A stretch of DNA of 64,000 nt from Moorena sp. SIOASIH (GTDB lineage: Bacteria > Cyanobacteriota > Cyanobacteriia > Cyanobacteriales > Coleofasciculaceae). This document shows positions 8,652-17,195 of this stretch, in pieces. How positions within the stretch are numbered: the first letter of the stretch is position 1; each line of letters begins with the position of its first letter. The position numbers were made by a program, and so were the translations under genes. The stretch lies in contig NZ_JAAHIH010000003.1 in assembly GCF_010671925.1 (NCBI RefSeq), positions 1,394,737 through 1,458,736 of the forward strand. Reading direction: 5' to 3'. The notes under the pieces are model-generated. The model had not been told where the DNA came from. It saw only the letters and a list, made by a program, of their open reading frames with translations, and did not search any database.

Positions 8652-10088
8652 CTACTTGCTAGGAATCGGCACAAAGTCATAACCAAAGCTGGAACGATTA
8701 CCTGGTTCAATCTTGACAAGCTGGACAGCCTGGTTGCGATCGCCTGATGGTAAAAACCGAATTTTGCTGGATACTCCTTGGGGCTGAAAACCTGATCCGG
8801 ATAGGGCTTTTTGCACACCGGAACGGCTTGGCTGCTGTTTGAGGGCTGCAATTAAAGCTTGAGTAGCATCGTAAGTCAAGGCAGTGCGCCAGTTCACATC
8901 TGAACCCCATAATTTAGTGGCGGTTTGGGGAAAGGGGGAATTTGGAGCGCCCAAAATATGCCAGGGGACTGCCAACACCATACTAGCCGCATCCTTACCA
9001 CCGATTTGCAAGGTCTTGGGTTTGTAAAGACTATCCCCTGCTAGCATCGGTAGACCTCCATCATTGACCTGCACTACTAGTAACGCTTGGTTAAGGGTGG
9101 CGGAATTGGGGGCTAAGATCAACACTTCTGCACCTTTCTCGATCGCCTGTTTGACATCAACACCAGCATTAAAGTTAGGTTTGGCAAAGTCAAACTCTCC
9201 CACTACCTCGCCACCATCAGCAAACAGGGCAGTAGTAAATGCATCGGCAAGAGATTGGCTGTAGTTGCTCTGGGAATTAAAAAAGACAGCTGCTTTGCGT
9301 AGATTTAATTGATTTAGCATGTAGCGAGACAGGGCGCTACCAAAAAAGCGATCGCTAGGGATAGTCCTAAAGACATAATTACCCAGTCTTGAAATAGTTA
9401 CTGAGGTACTAGTCGGAGAAATCACCACCAACTGATTCTCTTGATAAACCTCTGCGGCTGCCAGGGTGACCTCACTGCTAAAATGACCAATAACCCCCAA
9501 AACATCTGGATTATCCACAAAAGCTTTAGCTATTTTTTTAGCCACCTTGGTATCATTGTCATCATTAGCAATCAGCACCTTCAATGGTACATTATTAATA
9601 CCACCCGTAGCATTGATTTCCTGTTGGGCTTGGGCAACACCCCGTAACATTTCTTTGGCTGCATTTACCTCTACACCAATAGGTATTGAGATCGCAATTG
9701 TATAAGACTTAGATGTACCGATCCGAGCATTATTGAGGTAAATCACAGCTTCTGGATCGTTTTTCTTAGCTTTGAGCGATGCCTCCAGTAAGGAAGCCGC
9801 TTTCCCATAATTCCCAGAAGCAAATGCTTTGACTGCTGCCTGTTTGGCTGGTGTTACCTCTTTTGGGATTAAGGTTCTATCTCCGGCACTAAGGTGCTCT
9901 GCTATGATTATCTGAGGCTTAATTTTTGTAGTTTTTGGAGTTACCTTAGCCCTAGGTTCATCTTCCTCCGTTTCCTCCGGAAATGGCCATGTGATTATCT
10001 GATTTTCGTGAAGCCACCATAACCCTCCCAACACCATAGCTACCGTCATCACCATGGATAGCAAAAGAACACTCGTTTCGTTTTTCAT
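8652..10088 (-). CDS. TPR plus LivJ-type periplasmic-binding protein, membrane-anchored (paralogue 1)
   Basis: 478 residues with the same architecture as its neighbour: an N-terminal membrane segment (VLLLSMVMTVAMVLGGLWWL), a charged linker, a TPR-like unit (AFASGNYGKAASLLEASLKAKKNDPEAVIYLNNARIG) and a type-1 periplasmic-binding fold beginning YTIAISIPIGVEVNAAKEMLRG. The binding domain should face the periplasm and bind a small ligand, possibly an amino acid (family knowledge). It starts only 59 bp downstream of the kinase stop on the same strand, so the kinase and this protein are very likely one operon and one signalling unit. Confidence 0.85.
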   Translation of the reverse strand: MKNETSVLLLSMVMTVAMVLGGLWWLHENQIITWPFPEETEEDEPRAKVTPKTTKIKPQIIIAEHLSAGDRTLIPKEVTPAKQAAVKAFASGNYGKAASLLEASLKAKKNDPEAVIYLNNARIGTSKSYTIAISIPIGVEVNAAKEMLRGVAQAQQEINATGGINNVPLKVLIANDDNDTKVAKKIAKAFVDNPDVLGVIGHFSSEVTLAAAEVYQENQLVVISPTSTSVTISRLGNYVFRTIPSDRFFGSALSRYMLNQLNLRKAAVFFNSQSNYSQSLADAFTTALFADGGEVVGEFDFAKPNFNAGVDVKQAIEKGAEVLILAPNSATLNQALLVVQVNDGGLPMLAGDSLYKPKTLQIGGKDAASMVLAVPWHILGAPNSPFPQTATKLWGSDVNWRTALTYDATQALIAALKQQPSRSGVQKALSGSGFQPQGVSSKIRFLPSGDRNQAVQLVKIEPGNRSSFGYDFVPIPSK

Positions 10089-10147
10089 CGGACATAAGTT
10101 CCGTTGTCAGTTACCCTGCATCATTCCATTAATCAGCAACGCCCCTG

Positions 10148-11572
10148 CTATAGTATTCGAGATAACAGTTGATAAACCAGGCGGAAAAGTGCCGTCAGAG
10201 CGATCGCTGCTGCTGCAGCTAGAACTGATATTATGATAACTAACTGGATTGACTGCTGGACTCGCAGCACCGGGAAAAGTATCAAAAGTCCCAAGCTGAT
10301 GCCTCCAATAATCACTAGGTCAATTTTTTCAATAAACCTGCGATATTGAGCATAAATTAGCCCTCCCAAACTCATTCCCCATAAAAGCATACCCAGTGGG
10401 TTGGAGGACATCACCTTAGCAAAAGCAGTTGCAGCAATGAATAATAAAGCTCCCTCAAATCCAGTAAAAGCAGCTGCCCCTAGTACCTCAAGTAGAGAAA
10501 AGTTTGGTCTGAGGGGTTTGGATAGGGGTGAGTGGGTTTGTGGTCCCCTGGTGTGGGGCCGGGAGGGTGGGGATACTGGTAGAACTGATCCGTGAGGGGT
10601 TTGAGGGGTTGTCTGAGCAATGTTTAAACTATTTATGGCATCAAGAACCTCCTGAGCAGACTGAAAGCGTTGATTGGGCATTGGCATAAGTAGTCGATTG
10701 AAAATACTCTCAAGTTCATTGCTGATTTGGATATAACTTCTCCAGTTCCATTCATGGGTAACAGGTTCGTAGAGTTCATTGGGTTCTCTGCCAGTCATCA
10801 AAACCATCACAGTCACTGCCAGAGCATACAAATCCGTTGAAGGGTAAATTTGAGAACCGGTCATTTGCTCCGGTGGTGCAAATCCGATGGAATAAATACC
10901 AGTAGACCTCGCCCCTGTTGATCCTGGGTTGACCTGTTGCTTAACTGCACCAAAGTCTAATAGATAGAGAAGCCCATTGCGATCGCGCATAATATTGGAA
11001 GGCTTGATATCCCGATGAATGGAGCCATTGTCATGGACAAATTGGAGGACTTTGAGAATTTCTGTTAACACTTCTATGGCTTTGGCTTCAGAGAATGCTC
11101 CTAAGGTGTTGAGTTCTTCCTCCAAGTTTTGTCCATCAATATATTCCTGTACCAGATAGAAAAACTGGTCTTGTTTACCCGGTTTCAGACTCGGCACCGT
11201 CAACGGAAAGTAGGCATACAAATCGGGGATTTGGGGGTGACGCCTGCCCAATTTCTCTAAAACCGTTGCTTCCCGCTCAAACAATCTGTGGGCAGTTTGT
11301 AGTTCCCTCTGGCTAATTCTCCCAGACGGTTGGAACTGCTTAACGACACATTGACGCAAGGTAGGGGTATAGCGATCGCGTGCTAGAAATGCCGCTCCAA
11401 ATCCTCCTTTGCGCAGCAGCTGGGAGGGAATGTAGCGACTTGCTACAATCAGGGGCATACCACAGCTATTACAATACCTTTGCTCTGTGGTGGTTAGAGT
11501 GGTTCTGTTATCTAGATCATCAAAGTAATTATGGGGATTTGGGCAGCCAGGACGGGTGCAGAAAATTTCCAT
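10148..11572 (-). CDS. Serine/threonine protein kinase with zinc-ribbon N-terminus and membrane C-terminus
   Basis: 474 residues. The N-terminus has four cysteines (C5, C10, C34, C37; RYCNSCGMPL) forming a likely zinc ribbon. A Hanks-type kinase domain follows: Gly loop GGFGAAFLA (56-64), ATP-binding Lys (K78 in CVVKQF), catalytic HRDIKPSN (186-193) and LDFGAVKQ (205-212). A proline-rich linker leads to about four hydrophobic helices (about 365-470), so the enzyme is membrane-bound with a cytoplasmic kinase domain. The two binding proteins downstream probably provide its extracytoplasmic input (inference). The Zn-ribbon/kinase/membrane design is typical of cyanobacterial Spk proteins. Confidence 0.9.
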   Translation of the reverse strand: MEIFCTRPGCPNPHNYFDDLDNRTTLTTTEQRYCNSCGMPLIVASRYIPSQLLRKGGFGAAFLARDRYTPTLRQCVVKQFQPSGRISQRELQTAHRLFEREATVLEKLGRRHPQIPDLYAYFPLTVPSLKPGKQDQFFYLVQEYIDGQNLEEELNTLGAFSEAKAIEVLTEILKVLQFVHDNGSIHRDIKPSNIMRDRNGLLYLLDFGAVKQQVNPGSTGARSTGIYSIGFAPPEQMTGSQIYPSTDLYALAVTVMVLMTGREPNELYEPVTHEWNWRSYIQISNELESIFNRLLMPMPNQRFQSAQEVLDAINSLNIAQTTPQTPHGSVLPVSPPSRPHTRGPQTHSPLSKPLRPNFSLLEVLGAAAFTGFEGALLFIAATAFAKVMSSNPLGMLLWGMSLGGLIYAQYRRFIEKIDLVIIGGISLGLLILFPVLRVQQSIQLVIIISVLAAAAAIALTALFRLVYQLLSRIL

Positions 11573-11981
11573 GTTTTACAGGATCACTACGAAAGACAAG
11601 GCGCTACCAGGCATCTACTTTACTCTACTAGAGTCTATTTATCTCCCTCAATCGAGGGTTAGGCATTTGTACATTAGTTCTATAGTTTAAATCTATATCT
11701 ATATCCAAATCATGTTCATTCCTTGCTACCGCTTCGCGCTTCGCTCAGGTATCAGAGGTTGGACGTCAGCTGACAAGCTCTAGCAAGTCACTGCTTGTTG
11801 TGTTTATTTTAGTCGTTAGATATTATTAAACTCACGCCATTTTGAAGAAGCCCCTGGAATTTTCTGCATTACTGATCACAATCTTCCGGTGGGTAGCGGG
11901 ATAAATTCCGTCACTTGTTTTTAACCCTGTCTTGATGCAATAGCGAGTGGGGGAAACCCCCAAGACCGCGCTGCATCGCTT
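11573..11981. other. Spacer between kinase and rbcR; part of a dispersed palindromic repeat
   Basis: No gene is seen. At 11935-11978 lies GATGCAATAGCGAG...GGGGGAAACCCCC...GACCGCGCTGCATC, one copy of a palindromic element that recurs at 19272-19365 and 20279-20369. Its right part runs close to the rbcR stop. The middle is A+T-rich and may hold the 3' end of rbcR and the kinase promoter. Confidence 0.55.
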
Positions 11982-12995
11982 TCAACCCCCAGCTTCAGCG
12001 TGGGAGCTATCCACTTCTATATTTTTGGGATTAGTTACCATCCCTGATAGTGCCAAGGATTGCCCGTGCCATGCTACTGAGCCAAACAAGGGCAAAATCT
12101 GCCTACAGAAGGCTTCCGTTGCTTTGGAAAGGTAACGATTGGGGTTAATCACCAAAGACAATACCCGTTTAACCACTACTCCCTCTATTTTTGCCCTGTG
12201 TAGCACCCCCATTTGTAATTCTTTTTCAATAGCTGTAATCGATACAAAGGCAGCTCCTAGTCCTGACTGTACTGCATTCTTAATCGCTTCAATGGAGTTA
12301 AGTTCCATCTCCACCTTAAACCGTTTAGCATCAATGCCACTGCGACCTAATACCTGGTCAATTACCTTACGGATGGTGGATTGGGAGTCCAAGGCAATAA
12401 ACTGTAACTTATACAGGTCCTCTTTTTGGATCTTCTCCAAAGAAGCCATGGGATGAAATGCGGGCAAGATTAGTACTAGCTCATCTTCAGCATAAGGACT
12501 AATGGTCAAGGTTTCCTGAAGTTCTAGGGGAACTTCACCACCAATAATGGCCAAATCCACCAGTCCATTGGCTACACCCCAGGAAGTGCGGCGAGTGGAG
12601 TGAACCTGTAATTGTACTGTCACTTCAGGATAGTGTTGTCGGAACATACCAAGCATCCGAGGTAGTAGATAGGTTCCGGTAGTTTGAGATGCACCAATAA
12701 TTAAGGTACCACCTTGGAGACTTTGTAAGTCGTCAATGGCTCGGCAGGTTTCCTGGCATAGAGCCAGAATTTTTTCCCCATAGTCCAACAGCAGGTGTCC
12801 AGCTTCCGTCAGTTGGGCACGGCGTCCACCCCTGTCAAATAACGGCACCTCTAACTGTCGCTCTAAATTTTGTACTTGCAGGCTGATAGCAGGTTGGCTT
12901 ACGTATAGACTATCAGCAGCACGCTTGAAACTCCCCTCAGTAGCGATCGCTTTGAGTATACGGAGTTGATCGAGAGAAAAAGGAAGGTCAGACAT
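11982..12995 (-). CDS. rbcR: LysR-family transcriptional regulator, RbcR type
   Basis: 337 residues. The N-terminal winged helix (LDQLRILKAIATEGSFKRAADSLYVSQPAIS) and the run GGTLIIGASQTTGTYLLPRM are near-identical to cyanobacterial/plastid RbcR (Ycf30), the regulator of rbcLS and carbon-fixation genes. The effector-binding domain is complete to about residue 310. The last residues (SSHAEAGG) come from the dispersed repeat at the 3' end, so the C-terminus is probably extended relative to relatives. It is divergent from nnrU, with about 115 bp between starts that must hold both promoters, and lies near ndhF-ndhD as in other cyanobacteria. Confidence 0.9.
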   Translation of the reverse strand: MSDLPFSLDQLRILKAIATEGSFKRAADSLYVSQPAISLQVQNLERQLEVPLFDRGGRRAQLTEAGHLLLDYGEKILALCQETCRAIDDLQSLQGGTLIIGASQTTGTYLLPRMLGMFRQHYPEVTVQLQVHSTRRTSWGVANGLVDLAIIGGEVPLELQETLTISPYAEDELVLILPAFHPMASLEKIQKEDLYKLQFIALDSQSTIRKVIDQVLGRSGIDAKRFKVEMELNSIEAIKNAVQSGLGAAFVSITAIEKELQMGVLHRAKIEGVVVKRVLSLVINPNRYLSKATEAFCRQILPLFGSVAWHGQSLALSGMVTNPKNIEVDSSHAEAGG

Positions 12996-13075
12996 AGGGC
13001 TAAACCATCAACAGAAAGGAGCCAGCTGAAATCGACACTAACATAACCAGGACTCAAATTCTTGCTCTTTTTTGC

Positions 13076-13081
13076 TATAAT
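13076..13081 (+). promoter_or_regulatory. Candidate -10 box for nnrU
   Basis: TATAAT preceded by TG at minus-one spacing (TGCTATAAT), an extended -10 motif, lies 33 bp before the nnrU ATG in the rbcR-nnrU divergent spacer. No good -35 is visible. Confidence 0.45.
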
Positions 13082-13113
13082 AGAGCGTTATTTCCCATCT
13101 ATCACCCTTGCCT

Positions 13114-13830
13114 ATGGTATTTCCAAATTGGCTGAGTGTCAGCCACTTTGTCATGTTTGGGTTGCTATTGACTTTTGCTATCGCTCATAGTGGTTTAGCC
13201 GCCCTGCGTTCATTGGGTGAACAAAGAATTGGTCCAAGGCTTTATCGTATTGTCTTTGCTTTAGTGAGTCTTCCGCTAGCAGTTGTATTAATTATTTACT
13301 TTTTGAACCATCGGTATGATGGTCTACAGTTGTGGCTCCTTCAGGACCTGCCAGGGATGAAGTCATTAGTATGGGGGCTTTCAGGGATTTCGTTCTTGTT
13401 TCTTTATCCAGCTACATTTAATTTATTGGAAATTGCTGCGATTCAAAAGCCCCAAGTCCATCTGTATGAGTCTGGCATTATGCGGGTTACCAGGCATCCC
13501 CAAATGGTAGGACAAGTAATATGGTGTATTGCCCATACCCTCTGGATTGGTAGCACCTTTACCCTATTGACCTCCGTGGGATTAATTCTCCACCATCTTT
13601 TCGCTGTCTGGCATGGAGACCGCCGGTTGAAGGCACGGCATGGAGAAGCCTTTTGTGCACTCAAAGCTCGCACATCGGTAATCCCTTTTTTGGCAATTAT
13701 CCAGGGACGTCAATTCCTGAAATGGCAAGAGTTTGTTCGTCCGGCATACCTAGGAGTCATCGGTTTTACTGGGCTGTTGTGGTGGGTACATCCCCTCATG
13801 ATTACAGCTGTAGCCCAAGTAAATTGGTAA
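13114..13830 (+). CDS. NnrU family membrane protein (Z-ISO-like)
   Basis: About 238 residues with five or six hydrophobic segments and the NnrU signature around YESGIMRVTRHPQMVGQVIWCIAHTLWIG, where conserved histidines could bind haem or metal. Plant 15-cis-zeta-carotene isomerase (Z-ISO) belongs to this family, and some cyanobacterial members may do the same reaction (family knowledge; not demonstrable here). ATG 13114 is preferred to TTG 13108. It sits between rbcR and a thioredoxin gene, upstream of ndhF-ndhD, a neighbourhood seen in other filamentous cyanobacteria. Confidence 0.85.
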   Translation: MVFPNWLSVSHFVMFGLLLTFAIAHSGLAALRSLGEQRIGPRLYRIVFALVSLPLAVVLIIYFLNHRYDGLQLWLLQDLPGMKSLVWGLSGISFLFLYPATFNLLEIAAIQKPQVHLYESGIMRVTRHPQMVGQVIWCIAHTLWIGSTFTLLTSVGLILHHLFAVWHGDRRLKARHGEAFCALKARTSVIPFLAIIQGRQFLKWQEFVRPAYLGVIGFTGLLWWVHPLMITAVAQVNW

Positions 13831-13917
13831 TTTAAGACATTTCTGTTGTTCAGATGATCCCGATTCGATGTAGCATGATCCCAAACAAATCTAAAAACCC
13901 TTATATTTCAAAAAATC

Positions 13918-14349
13918 ATGGTATTGTCTGTTGATGAACGGACGTTTTCAAAAACAGTTTTAGACTCTTCTGAGCCAGTTATCGTTGATTTCTGGGCTCC
14001 TTGGTGTGGAGTTTGCCGGTTTGTTCACCCCATACTTGAGGAATTCCAAACTCAAGGAAGCAATTATGTCAAGGTTGTCAGAGTAAACGCCGATAACAAT
14101 CTCAAGCTTGCCAATACCTATCGACTCAAGACCCTACCGACATTGCTATTCTTTGAGCAAGGTCAGTTGGTCTCACGAATAGAAGGTTTCCAAGGTCGGG
14201 ATGAGCTGCTCAGGGAAATTGCCAGGCTGCTCAAATCACACTGCCAATACCCAGATTTGACCAAGGAGTTGGATAAAAGGCAGCGCCAAGGTTTGAAATC
14301 TTTTTCGGCCAATATTTCCTCAAGAGAAGTTCTAGGTATTAGGTATTAG
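13918..14349 (+). CDS. Thioredoxin-family protein
   Basis: 143 residues with a thioredoxin fold. The active site is WAPWCGVCR (WCGVC instead of WCGPC), and the cis-Pro motif is KTLPTLLFF. The domain ends near residue 108; the following 35 residues are a charged extension. The last five codons (LGIRY) and the stop TAG are made by the 7-bp TAGGTAT array that starts at about 14331, so the original C-terminus was probably overwritten. WCGVC would alter redox potential relative to TrxA (inference). It is 87 bp after nnrU. Confidence 0.88.
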   Translation: MVLSVDERTFSKTVLDSSEPVIVDFWAPWCGVCRFVHPILEEFQTQGSNYVKVVRVNADNNLKLANTYRLKTLPTLLFFEQGQLVSRIEGFQGRDELLREIARLLKSHCQYPDLTKELDKRQRQGLKSFSANISSREVLGIRY

Positions 14350-14376
14350 GTATTAGGTATTAGGTATTAGGTATTA
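14331..14376. repeat. Heptamer array AGGTATT
   Basis: Six to seven tandem copies of a 7-bp unit. The array begins inside the thioredoxin reading frame and supplies its stop codon. Confidence 0.92.
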
Positions 14377-15045
14377 GCTACAAGAGGGTAATGGTACAGA
14401 AGGAAAGCTTTTGAGAGCCTCCGTGCTTGACCAGGCGCTAGCAAACTAGGTCAGAACACTCTTAGCCATTCAACCTAAAAGCCTAGAACCTTAACTTAAA
14501 CTAATTAGCGCGCCTTAACCTAATTAGCCATTGAATTGGTCATCGGTAACCAGGTTGTGGGTTTACCCTTTCCCATGACCAATTACCGATTGCCAATTAC
14601 TAATTGGTTTCTGACTCTTGTGCCTGATCTGTGCCTGTGAATTTATAAATTCTCCATTATAGCACTTCCATGCCTAGTAATTGGCAATGGCTCCGTAACG
14701 AAAAGATAAATTTTTGTTAACTAAACTTTTTTTATTATTTTCATCAATTAGTCCGATTATCTCATGATAATGACCCATTTTGATGAGATGTTTTGTGATC
14801 AAGATTACTAAAAAGGTTAAGATTTGTATCAGATATGAGACTAGATTGGCCTATTCAGCGGATGGCGGCTGTTGGTAGTAGTCACCGCAAGCCAATGCCG
14901 ACCTTGAGTCCATGGTGTACGCTGCTATAGTGCAGTTGAGATTAAAGCGTCTGGCCTTCTACAGACAAACAAAAAGAAAAACTTTAGACATGAGCGGTTT
15001 ACAGTTTGCCAAAATAGTAACGAAATCTGAAGTAGGCTGTCTTAA
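14377..15045. other. Long leader region of ndhF
   Basis: No gene is seen in about 670 bp. It contains an inverted pair around 14535-14605 (ATTGGTCAT ... ATGACCAAT) followed by variants of the ATTACCAATTG-type repeat. The stretch 14700-15040 is A+T-rich and is the natural place for the ndhF-ndhD promoter. Confidence 0.5.
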
Positions 15046-17112
15046 ATGGAACCGCTTTATCAATATGCCTGGCTAATCCCAGTGTTTCCCTTGGCAGGGG
15101 CAATGCTGGTTGGTCTGGGGCTAATTTCCTTCAATAGAGCAACGAACCGTCTGCGGCAGCTGTTAGCTGTATTTATTGTCTCCTTGTTGGGGGCGTCGAT
15201 GGTGTTCTCCTTTGCTATACTCTGGAGTCAATTTCATGGTCATGAACCCTATCAACGCACCCTGGAGTGGGCTGCTGCTGGCAATTTTCACCTAATGATG
15301 GGCTATACCATCGATCACTTAACCGCACTGATGCTGGTAGTTGTGACCACCGTAGCTTTTCTGGTGATGATTTATACCGATGGCTACATGGCTCATGACC
15401 CTGGTTATGTGCGCTTCTATGCTTATTTAAGCTTGTTTAGTTCCTCTATGCTGGGGTTGGTGGTTTCTGCCAACCTGTTGCAAGTTTATATTTTCTGGGA
15501 ACTGGTGGGAATGTGTTCCTACCTGCTAATTGGATTCTGGTATGACCGTAAGGCAGCAGCAGATGCTTGTCAAAAAGCCTTCGTTACTAACCGTGTCGGA
15601 GACTTTGGTCTGCTGTTAGGCATGTTGGGACTCTACTGGGCAACTGGCACCTTCGACTTTGATGTCATGGGAGCCAATCTGGAAACCTTTGTCGAATCCG
15701 GTTACCTGGGTGCAGGCATGGCAGCTGTGTTCGCTGTCTTAGTGTTTCTTGGTCCGGTGGCTAAATCCGCGCAATTTCCCCTCCACGTTTGGCTTCCTGA
15801 TGCCATGGAAGGCCCAACCCCGATCTCTGCCCTAATTCACGCCGCAACCATGGTAGCCGCTGGGGTGTTTTTGATTGCCAGGATGTACCCCGTGTTTGAA
15901 GGGATTCCAGTCGCTATGACTGTGATTGCCTGGACGGGAGCATTTACCGCTTTCTTAGGGGCAACCATTGCTATTACTCAAAATGATATTAAGAAAGGGT
16001 TAGCCTATTCAACAATGTCTCAATTGGGTTATATGGTAATGGCAATGGGCATTGGAGCCTATGGTGCTGGCTTATTTCACCTGATGACCCACGCTTATTT
16101 CAAAGCCATGCTGTTCCTCTGCTCTGGGTCAGTAATTCACGGTATGGAAGCTGTGGTTGGCCATGACCCGATTTTAGCTCAGGATATGCGGTTAATGGGA
16201 GGCTTGCGTAAGTTTATGCCCATTACCTCCCTGACATTCCTAATTGGAACCTTGGCAATTTGTGGAATTCCCCCCTTCGCAGGGTTCTGGTCAAAAGATG
16301 AAATCTTAGGCAGTACTTTTGAAGTAAGTCCTTTCCTGTGGGGAATTGGCTGGCTGACTGCTGGAATGACTGCTTTCTATATGTTCCGGATGTATTTCTC
16401 TACCTTTGAAGGGGAATTTCGGGGCAATGAAATGGAAATCCGTCATCAACTCAAGGAAGCTGCTGGTGTAGCTGTACCTGCTTTTGGTCCTGGTGCTATG
16501 GATGTACGGGAACTTGAGGCTCAGGCTGACCATGATCACCACGACCACCACCACAGTGAGTTTCCCCATGAGTCACCCTTAACGATGACCCTACCGTTGT
16601 TAGTGTTAGCCGTGCCATCGGTACTGATTGGTTTGGTGGGAACTCCCTTTAACAACTACTTTGAGGAATTTATCCACCCAGCCAGTGAAGCCATAGCCGA
16701 AGTCGTGGCAGAAGCAGAAGCCTTTGACTGGTCAGAATTTCTGATTATGGGCGGTAGTTCTGTGGGAATCGGTCTGATTGGGATTTCCGTTGCGGTACTG
16801 ATGTACTTACAGCGCAAAATTGACCCCAATGCGATCGCTAAAAAAATCCAGCCCCTATATCAGCTGTCTCTCAATAAGTGGTACTTCGATGAAATTTATG
16901 ACCGGCTGTTTGTTCAGGGAAGCCGTCGATTAGCACGGCAAGTTATGGAGGTAGACTACCGTATCGTTGATGGTGCTGTAAACCTGACTGGCTTTTTCAC
17001 CCTGCTCAGTGGTGAAGCACTGAAATACGTAGAAAACGGTCGTGCCCAATTCTATGCTCTAATTGTCTTCCTCGCAGTACTGGGTTTAGTAATTGTCTCA
17101 GGTGTGAGCTGA
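15046..17112 (+). CDS. ndhF: NAD(P)H-quinone oxidoreductase subunit 5, NdhF1
   Basis: 688 residues, a multi-pass membrane subunit of the thylakoid NDH-1 complex. It opens MEPLYQYAWLIPVFPLAGAM, as in NdhF1 and plastid NdhF, and carries the antiporter-like core (IFWELVGMCSYLLIGFW, VWLPDAMEGPTPISALIHAATMVAAGVFL, LAYSTMSQLGYM). Charged residues for proton pumping are retained. A His/Asp-rich hydrophilic loop near residues 493-508 (DHDHHDHHHSEF) lies before the last helices. NdhF1 type implies the respiratory/cyclic-electron-flow NDH-1L form rather than the CO2-uptake NdhF3/F4 forms. ndhD follows on the same strand. Confidence 0.95.
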   Translation: MEPLYQYAWLIPVFPLAGAMLVGLGLISFNRATNRLRQLLAVFIVSLLGASMVFSFAILWSQFHGHEPYQRTLEWAAAGNFHLMMGYTIDHLTALMLVVVTTVAFLVMIYTDGYMAHDPGYVRFYAYLSLFSSSMLGLVVSANLLQVYIFWELVGMCSYLLIGFWYDRKAAADACQKAFVTNRVGDFGLLLGMLGLYWATGTFDFDVMGANLETFVESGYLGAGMAAVFAVLVFLGPVAKSAQFPLHVWLPDAMEGPTPISALIHAATMVAAGVFLIARMYPVFEGIPVAMTVIAWTGAFTAFLGATIAITQNDIKKGLAYSTMSQLGYMVMAMGIGAYGAGLFHLMTHAYFKAMLFLCSGSVIHGMEAVVGHDPILAQDMRLMGGLRKFMPITSLTFLIGTLAICGIPPFAGFWSKDEILGSTFEVSPFLWGIGWLTAGMTAFYMFRMYFSTFEGEFRGNEMEIRHQLKEAAGVAVPAFGPGAMDVRELEAQADHDHHDHHHSEFPHESPLTMTLPLLVLAVPSVLIGLVGTPFNNYFEEFIHPASEAIAEVVAEAEAFDWSEFLIMGGSSVGIGLIGISVAVLMYLQRKIDPNAIAKKIQPLYQLSLNKWYFDEIYDRLFVQGSRRLARQVMEVDYRIVDGAVNLTGFFTLLSGEALKYVENGRAQFYALIVFLAVLGLVIVSGVS

Positions 17113-17195
17113 GCTGCTTTGTTAATTGTTAGTTGTCTATTAACAATTAACAATTAACAATTTGCAATTTTCTTTTGACCAATGACTAGTTGACT

